From Bradyrhizobium liaoningense (GTDB lineage Bacteria; Pseudomonadota; Alphaproteobacteria; Rhizobiales; Xanthobacteraceae): a stretch of 64,000 bases of DNA. Below, piece by piece: positions 58,753-64,000 of this stretch (positions within the stretch are counted from its first letter, which is position 1; each line of letters begins with the position of its first letter). The translations under genes were made by a program, and so were the position numbers. The notes beneath the pieces are model-generated. The model worked only from the letters and a program-made list of their open reading frames with translations. It made no database searches and was not told the DNA's origin. The stretch is taken from positions 62,001-126,000 of the forward strand of contig NZ_JAFCJT010000021.1 of the NCBI RefSeq assembly GCF_018130785.1. Direction: 5' to 3'.

Positions 58753-58995
58753 ATGCGTATCTTTGTGTCGGCAGTATTGCTCTCGTGCTTCATCTCCTTG
58801 CCATGCGCTGCACAGACAATCCTCAAATCCGAGCCTCTGATGCTGGCACCCTATGAGGTGGCCTTCGTCAAGGACGCTTCGTGCCCATCCGGCAAGGTGC
58901 TGAAGGTCACAGGCGCGATCCGCGGGCTGCACCGCCGCAAGGCCTGCGTGGTGCTGGCGGGCGAGCAGGCCTCGCTGGCGACCGCGACCCCCTGA
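58753..58995 (+). CDS. DUF6719-type small exported protein
   Basis: An 80-residue protein with signal peptide (MRIFVSAVLLSCFISLPCAA-Q). Conserved-looking segment: LMLAPYEVAFVKDASCPSGK and GAIRGLHRRKACV, with two cysteines that may form a disulfide. I associate it with DUF6719, a small rhizobial family of unknown function. ATG 58753. Confidence 0.6.
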   Translation: MRIFVSAVLLSCFISLPCAAQTILKSEPLMLAPYEVAFVKDASCPSGKVLKVTGAIRGLHRRKACVVLAGEQASLATATP

Positions 58996-59035
58996 GAGAT
59001 CCCTTCCTGAGCCACCTTGGGCTTCCGGCCGAACC

Positions 59036-59290
59036 TCAGGAATTCAGCTCAAGCTCCATCCTCGACTGCCGTTCGGCCTCCGCCTTGTTCCTGGCGGGGT
59101 CCTCGCCTTGGGCGGCCCGACAGGGCTTGATCTCGTATTCATTGTCCAGGACCCGGCGCGGCCCGTGGCGCCGGTCGTCGGTGCCGATATCCACGACGAG
59201 GCCGCTTTGCTGCGCGAGCTTCCAGACGTCGGCCTCGCTGGGATAAGCCTTGCTGATTTGGGCGTCGTTGCAGAACAGGGCGTAGGGCAT
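59036..59290 (-). CDS. Small conserved-type hypothetical protein, 84 aa
   Basis: Starts MPYALFCNDAQISKAYPSEA, with DVWKLAQQSGLVVDI and RRVLDNEYEIKPC, then a charged tail. I recall very similar short proteins throughout Bradyrhizobium. No known domain. The start at 59290 is chosen because the family begins MPYAL; the frame is open to 59359. Confidence 0.7.
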   Translation of the reverse strand: MPYALFCNDAQISKAYPSEADVWKLAQQSGLVVDIGTDDRRHGPRRVLDNEYEIKPCRAAQGEDPARNKAEAERQSRMELELNS

Positions 59291-59465
59291 TCTTCCCGCT
59301 CCCGGAAAGCGCGTTAACGGCTTGGCGGGGCAAGAGGTTCCGGGCGGCTCGTCGATCACGGGGGCGTGATCAGAAACGCCGGTCCCTGAGTCCTTAACGA
59401 GTCCTGAATCCCCAAAAAAAGAAACCTTGGGACTCGTTTGCCGGAATCAGCGGATGTTTTCGGCC

Positions 59466-59573
59466 ATGACGACCGACCTCAAAACATGCTGCGGGCACAT
59501 GCTGCTGCCACTGACGCTGGCACTGTTCGGCGCCTGTGCGGCCAATCTCTGGCTGGTGTGGTCCTGGCTGTAG
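59466..59573 (+). CDS. Very small single-helix membrane protein, 35 aa
   Basis: Reads MTTDLKTCCGHMLLPLTLAL, then FGACAANLWLVWSWL. One hydrophobic helix covers residues 12-35, and Cys pairs are at 8-9. No convincing ribosome-binding site. The composition fits a real membrane peptide but also a chance frame. Confidence 0.35.
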   Translation: MTTDLKTCCGHMLLPLTLALFGACAANLWLVWSWL

Positions 59574-59593
59574 GTGCCTGACCGAACCGCCAG

Positions 59594-59986
59594 CTACCCT
59601 TCGGTTGGCGGACGGAGGGAGGGGTCTCGGATCGCGGCGCGGAGCTTGGTCAGGGTAGCCGCACAATATTCTTCCCGCTCGCGCTCGAACCGCTCCTGAT
59701 GTTTGCGGAAATTGGCAATGCGGGTCTGCATCTCGGAACGAAAATCGCCGCTTGTCCGTGCTGGCGTGATCACGACCGGCGGGGGCGGCGGGGCGATTTG
59801 CGGCGGCTCGATCTCGACCGCAAAGGTCTCGACGGCCAAGGTCTCGACCGTGACAATCCCCACCGGCACGTCCGGTGCAGCCGTCGGGGTCTCCGGCGGA
59901 TGGAAGTCATCCCTTTTGCCGGTTACCGATTGGACGAAGGCCATTGTCTGCGCGATCAGTGCGTCGCGCTCCCTGATCCACTTCAT
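59594..59986 (-). CDS. Hypothetical protein with Pro-rich centre
   Basis: A 130-residue protein. The N-terminal helix is MKWIRERDALIAQTMAFVQS. The centre is Val/Thr/Pro-rich with an imperfect repeat (VTVETLAVETFAVEIEPP) and a run of prolines. The C-terminal coiled-coil-like segment is MQTRIANFRKHQERFERERE. Function unknown; similar proteins occur in Bradyrhizobium as far as I recall. Confidence 0.6.
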   Translation of the reverse strand: MKWIRERDALIAQTMAFVQSVTGKRDDFHPPETPTAAPDVPVGIVTVETLAVETFAVEIEPPQIAPPPPPVVITPARTSGDFRSEMQTRIANFRKHQERFEREREEYCAATLTKLRAAIRDPSLRPPTEG

Positions 59987-60088
59987 GGTCCACCTCTGTT
60001 GGAGCTATTCCAGCAAAGCTGGCCGGCCGAATCAAGGAGGTGTCCGGCGGGGGATTGCATATTTTTCCCGATCGCCCGACAGTGTGGG

Positions 60089-60253
60089 ATGGACGTCAAA
60101 CCAGACCAGTCCGACGAAGCGCAGGGCCTGAGGCTCGTCCGTGCGTTCTTGTCGCTGCCGCCCGACAAGAGGGCGGAGGTGATCGCGTTCGTGGAAGAAT
60201 TGGCGCGGGTCCAAGGCCGGCCCGAGGCGGGCACGGAGGCATCGCCGAGGTGA
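60089..60253 (+). CDS. Small hypothetical protein, 54 aa
   Basis: MDVKPDQSDEAQGLRLVRAF, then LSLPPDKRAEVIAFVEELAR. Two helices with the pattern L-x-L-x-x-x-K-R-x-x-V-I-x-F-V-E-x-L, similar to short 'LPPDKR' helical segments in HTH-associated proteins. A ggga site lies close to ATG 60089. Function unknown. Confidence 0.5.
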   Translation: MDVKPDQSDEAQGLRLVRAFLSLPPDKRAEVIAFVEELARVQGRPEAGTEASPR

Positions 60254-60272
60254 GCGCTATCGCTCGCGCGGG

Positions 60273-60930
60273 TTGACGTTGGGCTCGACGGAGGAGCTGT
60301 CGTCGTCGGTCAACGAGATCAGCCGGCAGGTGCAGGAATCCGCGCGGATGGCGGGCGAGGCCGTCAACCCAGGCGCGCACCACGACCGAGCGGGTCAGCG
60401 AGCTCTCTATCGCGGCCACGCGGATCGGCGACGTCGTCGAGCTGATCAACACGATTGCTGGCCAGACCAACCTGCTGGCGCTGAACGCCACGATCGAGGC
60501 GGCACGTGCCGGCGAGGCCGGCCGCGGCTTCGCGGTCGTCGCCTCCGAGGTGAAGATCCTGGCCGAGCAGACGGCGAAGGCGACCGGCGAGATCAGCCAG
60601 CAGATTTCCGGCATCCAGACCGCGACCCAGGAATCCGTCAACGCGATCCGCGACATTTCCGCGACAATCGAGCGGCTGTCGGAGGTGTCGTCCACCATTG
60701 CCGCGGCCGTCGAGGAGCAGGGCGCGGCAACCCAGGAGATCTCGCGCAACGTGCAGCAGGCCGCTCACGGCACCCAGCAGGTCTCCACCAACATCACCGA
60801 CGTGCAGCGCGGCGCGGCCGAGACCGGCTCGGCATCCTCGCAGGTGCTCTCGACCGCCAAGATGCTGGCGACCGACAGCGACCGGCTGAAGGACGAAGTC
60901 GGAAAATTCTTGCGGACCGTGCGCGCGGCG
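60273..60930 (+). pseudogene. Chemoreceptor (MCP) signalling-domain remnant with frameshift
   Basis: The first frame reads STEELSSSVNEISRQVQESA, MAGEAVN. From about 60371 the frame shifts by one base and continues ARTTTERVSELSIAATRIGD, then the hairpin tip region INTIAGQTNLLALNATIEAA-RAGEAGRGFAVVASEVK and ends near KFLRTVRAA. A CCC at 60368-60370 where homology expects CC explains the shift. The ligand-binding, membrane and HAMP parts are missing. The shifted frame has no stop until 61113. Confidence 0.85.
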
Positions 60931-60966
60931 CAAATTGGTGCGCGCCGGCATTCGCCCGCGCGCCCT

Positions 60967-61080
60967 CTATCGCGCGAGCAGGAAACCGAGCGCCAGTATC
61001 AACAGCACGGCCGTCATGACGACAGCCGTCGCGGCGCCGGCAACGATGTTGGCCTTCTCTCTGGGATTGGTCGAACGCAT
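60967..61080 (-). CDS. Very small single-helix membrane protein, 37 aa
   Basis: MRSTNPREKANIVAGAATAV, then VMTAVLLILALGFLLAR. A short charged N-terminus precedes one helix covering residues 12-35, a clear N-in membrane anchor. It begins 99 bp before the convergently adjacent methyltransferase start and overlaps the read-through tail of the chemoreceptor remnant. The ribosome-binding site is weak (gaggt about 14 nt upstream). Confidence 0.5.
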   Translation of the reverse strand: MRSTNPREKANIVAGAATAVVMTAVLLILALGFLLAR

Positions 61081-61179
61081 CGTGCGCGCATGCTACCTCA
61101 TGTTGAAATCTGATCCAATCTGTGGTCATTAGCCGTCCCGCGACGCAAGCGGTCAACATCCATTTCCCAAGGCCTGTCC

Positions 61180-61899
61180 ATGAACGAGGATGTCAGCGAC
61201 GGCTGGGCCGCGTCCGCGGCGGCCTGGATCGTCGAGCAGGGCGAGGAGGGCGACTATGGCCGCCGCTTCGTGCTGGATGCGCCGATGCGGGCGCGGATCG
61301 AAGGGCGCGGCTTCCGCAATGCGCTCGACGTCGGCTGCGGGGAGGGGCGCTTCTGCCGCATCATGCAGCGCGCGGGTATCCGCACGACGGGCATCGATCC
61401 GACCGAAGCGCTGCTCGCGCGCGCCAGGGAGCTGGACCCGAACGGCGATTATCGGCTCGGCCGCGCCGAGACGATGGATTTCGATGGGTCCCATGATCTC
61501 GTCGTCAGTTACCTCAGCCTGATCGACATGCCGGATCTCGCCGCGGCGATCGCGAAGATGGTGGCGGCGCTGCGGCCTGGCGGCACGCTGCTGATCGCCA
61601 ACCTGACCAGCTTCAATACCGCGGGGCCGCCCGATGGCTGGACGCGTGACGGCAACGGCGACTTGCGATTTGCCATCGATCACTACATGGACGAACGCTG
61701 CAACTGGGTGAGCTGGCGCGGCATCCGGATCCAGAATTGGCACCGTCCGCTCAGCAGCTACATGACGCTACTGCTCGATCACGGCCTCCAGCTGCGCCTG
61801 TTCGTCGAGCCGGAGCCCAAGGGCGGCGATCCCGGCAGGAATGCCCTTCATCGCCGGGTGCCTTACTTCCACATCATGGAGTGGCAGAGACCGGCTTGA
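61180..61899 (+). CDS. Class I SAM-dependent methyltransferase
   Basis: A 239-residue protein. Motif I is ALDVGCGEGRFCRIM and motif II is TTGIDPTEALLARAR. HDLVVSYLSLIDMPDLAAAI is post-motif II, and the late strand ALRPGGTLLIANL is motif III. Substrate not evident. The gene is 74 bp upstream of a second, different methyltransferase. Confidence 0.85.
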   Translation: MNEDVSDGWAASAAAWIVEQGEEGDYGRRFVLDAPMRARIEGRGFRNALDVGCGEGRFCRIMQRAGIRTTGIDPTEALLARARELDPNGDYRLGRAETMDFDGSHDLVVSYLSLIDMPDLAAAIAKMVAALRPGGTLLIANLTSFNTAGPPDGWTRDGNGDLRFAIDHYMDERCNWVSWRGIRIQNWHRPLSSYMTLLLDHGLQLRLFVEPEPKGGDPGRNALHRRVPYFHIMEWQRPA

Positions 61900-61973
61900 G
61901 AAAGACGGACTTCGGATGCAACGCCTGGCCTGCTAGTGTGTTCGCGACGGAATCTGGATGTGAGCCTCGCCCG

Positions 61974-62687
61974 ATGATCGCCAATCGTCCACCCGTGCTC
62001 GCCCATGATCGCTTCGTTGCGGATCGCGAGAACTTTGCCGGCCTCGATCTCGCCGCGCGGTTCGAGCGGATCGAGCGGACCAACCTGTGGGGCGCGGCCA
62101 CATCTGTCTCGGGCCTCGGCTCGGAGGACCCGGCGACCGCCGCGATCCGGGAGGAGCTTCCTCCCCTGCTGCGACGGCTCGGGGCGCGCTCGCTGCTCGA
62201 TGCGCCCTGCGGCGATGCCGGCTGGATCGGCCACATCAAGTTCGACCTCGACTACACCGGCATCGACATCGTGCCGTCGCTGATCGAGACCAATCGCCGG
62301 CGTGTGGCCGGCGACGAGTTGTCCGGCCGGTTTCTCGTTGCCGACATCACGCGCGATGCGCTGCCGCGCGCGGATGTCATCCTGTGCCGGGACTGCCTGG
62401 TGCATTTGAGCTTCGACAACATCGCCCGCGCAATTGCCCGCTTTGCCGAGAGCGGCGCGGGCTTCCTGCTGCTCACGACATTTACCGAATGGGATGCAAA
62501 CCGCGATTGCGCGGATGGCGATTGGCGCGCGCTGAACATGGAGAGGGCGCCATTCAACTGGCCCTTGCCGCGCGCGCTGATCAACGAGCGTTGCGACGAG
62601 GGCGGCGGTGGCTGGCGCGACAAGAGCCTCGCCCTATGGAGGCTGGATGAATTGCCCGATCGTGTCCGCATTGCCACGGATGTGTGA
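61974..62687 (+). CDS. Class I SAM-dependent methyltransferase (distinct subfamily)
   Basis: A 237-residue protein. SAM-binding motif SLLDAPCGDAGWIGH has a Pro-Cys-Gly-Asp core rather than GxGxG. YTGIDIVPSLIETNRRR and DVILCRDCLVHLSFDNIARA follow. Members of this group are annotated as glycosyltransferase-associated or small-molecule methyltransferases; the substrate is unknown. ATG 61974. Confidence 0.78.
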   Translation: MIANRPPVLAHDRFVADRENFAGLDLAARFERIERTNLWGAATSVSGLGSEDPATAAIREELPPLLRRLGARSLLDAPCGDAGWIGHIKFDLDYTGIDIVPSLIETNRRRVAGDELSGRFLVADITRDALPRADVILCRDCLVHLSFDNIARAIARFAESGAGFLLLTTFTEWDANRDCADGDWRALNMERAPFNWPLPRALINERCDEGGGGWRDKSLALWRLDELPDRVRIATDV

Positions 62688-62791
62688 CAGACGCAGGCGG
62701 AACGCCCATTGCTTCCGTGGTCGCTCTGGCGATACACTTTAGGTTGTGAGATGCGATCTTGGGGCGCGTGACGACGATGCCGGAGAACGCC

Positions 62792-64000
62792 ATGAGGCCG
62801 ATTTTTGTCTTAGCGGCTCTGTTGATCTGGTGCTCCGCGCCGGCACTGGCGCAGCAGGACGGCGCCGCGCTCTACGCAACCTACTGCGCGCAATGTCACG
62901 ATGCCAGCGATGCCCAGAGCCGCGCGCCTGCGCGCGGTGCCATGCAGGCGATGTCGTTCGATCACGTGCTGGGGACACTCACTTCCGGCAGCATGGCCGC
63001 GATGGCGAAGGAGCGCAGTGACGACGAGCGTCGCGCGATTGCTTCTTTCGTCACCGGCAAGGCCGCGATCAACAACGCGTCTGACGCTCAGGGCCGCTGC
63101 ACGCAGCAGGCCAGCGGCTTTCCGCAACCGCTCGACGGTCCACGTTGGAACGGGTGGGGCGTGGATCTCAACAACAGCCGCTTCCAGCCGGCCGACATGG
63201 CTGGCCTGACCGCGGCGCAGGTGCCGCGCCTGCGGTTGAAATGGGCCTACGCGTTTCCCGGCGCCTCGGTGTCCTTTGCGCCGCCGACGATCGTGGGCGG
63301 CCTGTTGTTCATCGGCGGCACCGACCGCAAGGTGCACGCGCTCGACGCGCGAACCGGCTGCACGCTGTGGACGTTCGCGACCGATGCCGCGATCCGCGCC
63401 GCGATCACGGCCGCACCGCTTCCCGACTCCGATCAGTTCGCGCTCTTCTTCGGTGATTTGCGTGCCAACGCCTATGCCGTGAACGCGCTGACGGGGGCGC
63501 TGATCTGGAAGACGAAGGTCGAGGAGCATCCGGCCGCGCGGATCACCGGCGCGCCGGTGCTTCATTCCGGCGTTCTCTACGTGCCGGTGGCCTCGCTCGA
63601 GGAAGCCGCTGGCTCGCAAGCTTCCTACGAATGCTGCACCTTCCGCGGCAGCGTGGTGGCGCTGGAGTCCGCAACCGGCAAGCCGGTCTGGCAAGCCTAT
63701 ACGATCCCCGAAGTGCCGCACCCGACCGAAAAGAATGTGAAGGGCACGCAGCTCTTCGGCCCGTCCGGTGCCGCGATCTGGTCGGCGCCGACGATCGATC
63801 CGAAACGCAACGCAGTCTATGTCGCGACCAGCAATTCCTACTCGAATCCGCCGGCCGCGACCGCGGACGCAATTCTCGCTTTCGATCTCGCGACGGGAAA
63901 GCTGCTCTGGAAGCAGCAGGCCACGCCAAAGGATGCTTTCGTCGTCGCGTGCTTCACTGCGGACCGGACGAATTGCCCCGACGATCACGGGCCCGATCAC
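62792..64000 (+). CDS. Cytochrome c-PQQ dehydrogenase, PVA-dehydrogenase-like (3' cut by window)
   Basis: 403 residues are visible and the frame is open at the edge. Signal peptide MRPIFVLAALLIWCSAPALA. An N-terminal heme-c motif CAQCH lies at about 33-37, then a beta-propeller with W-type blades (DARTGCTLWTFATD, NALTGALIWKTKVEE, ESATGKPVWQAYTI, DLATGKLLWKQQA). A vicinal Cys-Cys in YECCTFRG recalls the cofactor-adjacent disulfide of PQQ alcohol dehydrogenases. The heme-first order matches polyvinyl-alcohol dehydrogenases. Cggag precedes ATG 62792. Confidence 0.85.
   Translation, partial: MRPIFVLAALLIWCSAPALAQQDGAALYATYCAQCHDASDAQSRAPARGAMQAMSFDHVLGTLTSGSMAAMAKERSDDERRAIASFVTGKAAINNASDAQGRCTQQASGFPQPLDGPRWNGWGVDLNNSRFQPADMAGLTAAQVPRLRLKWAYAFPGASVSFAPPTIVGGLLFIGGTDRKVHALDARTGCTLWTFATDAAIRAAITAAPLPDSDQFALFFGDLRANAYAVNALTGALIWKTKVEEHPAARITGAPVLHSGVLYVPVASLEEAAGSQASYECCTFRGSVVALESATGKPVWQAYTIPEVPHPTEKNVKGTQLFGPSGAAIWSAPTIDPKRNAVYVATSNSYSNPPAATADAILAFDLATGKLLWKQQATPKDAFVVACFTADRTNCPDDHGPDH

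Noticed and set aside
1..64000. Search by eye for tRNA and rRNA genes, CRISPR arrays, transposases and integrases.
   Set aside because: No tRNA T-loop/acceptor pattern, rRNA segment, regularly spaced repeats or mobile-element enzymes were recognised; small RNAs could be missed by eye.

Overview
The window reads as chromosomal DNA of a Bradyrhizobium-like alphaproteobacterium (Nitrobacteraceae). This is judged from the high GC content, the protein families present (phasin, PAS_5-type PAS protein, bacterial transglutaminase-like cysteine proteinase, DUF2336, Omp25/31-type porin, DUF6719, GrlR-like protein), a consensus CtrA box, and several families of palindromic intergenic repeats that I associate with Bradyrhizobium. 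Most genes are ordinary housekeeping or accessory genes in short operons. I see no rRNA, tRNA, CRISPR array, insertion sequence or phage module.

Layout. 0-5.4 kb: envelope and stress genes (Arg/Trp-rich Tat-type peptide, HdeD-like membrane protein, secreted amidohydrolase, CYTH-CHAD protein, BTLCP proteinase). 5.7-9.8 kb: minus-strand block with a double-PilZ protein, two MFS transporters and an alpha/beta hydrolase. 9.8-19.2 kb: GNATs, a Clp_N-domain protein, a zinc alcohol dehydrogenase, VOC, cupin and phosphoesterase genes, a DbpA-type RNA helicase, a poly-glycine secreted protein and a Yx(FWY)xxD lipoprotein. 19.6-26.8 kb: phasin, Crp/Fnr regulator, cupin, PAS_5, rhomboid, CBS protein, patatin and a secreted Pro-rich protein. 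26.8-30.8 kb: a repeat-rich, decayed patch containing an aldo/keto reductase lacking its 5' part, a LysR gene lacking its 3' part, five palindromic repeats and a roughly 580 bp structured element. 30.9-44.7 kb: GGDEF-EAL protein, serine hydrolase, nitroreductase, thrS, MFS, GrlR-like protein, alpha/beta lipoprotein, amino-acid permease and yidD. 44.9-56.2 kb: periplasmic ClpP-like protein, Fe-S scaffold, folE, hisI, lytic transglycosylase, DUF2336, Hpt, response regulator, NAD kinase, S10 peptidase, serine hydrolase and TPR protein. 56.5-64 kb: small secreted proteins, an outer-membrane beta-barrel, several very small genes, a chemoreceptor remnant with a pinpointed frameshift, two methyltransferases and the start of a cytochrome c-PQQ dehydrogenase cut by the window edge.

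Functional threads. Cyclic-di-GMP signalling is represented by the GGDEF-EAL protein and the tandem PilZ protein. A phosphorelay is suggested by the neighbouring Hpt and receiver genes, next to DUF2336. folE and hisI lie in tandem beside the Fe-S scaffold gene. thrS is followed by a nitroreductase. The adh/lysR pair is divergent around an operator-like sequence, but the regulator is truncated.

The most unusual material is non-coding. Two copies of a 31-bp-arm palindrome differ by a compensatory base change. A nested-hairpin repeat element lies at 29.9-30.5 kb. An orphan CtrA box-to-terminator unit at 22.7-22.9 kb could be a small RNA. A 33 bp direct repeat flanks a cupin gene. Three tandem 12-mers each supply an in-frame stop codon. 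I did not find a clear multi-gene novel defence or biosynthetic system.
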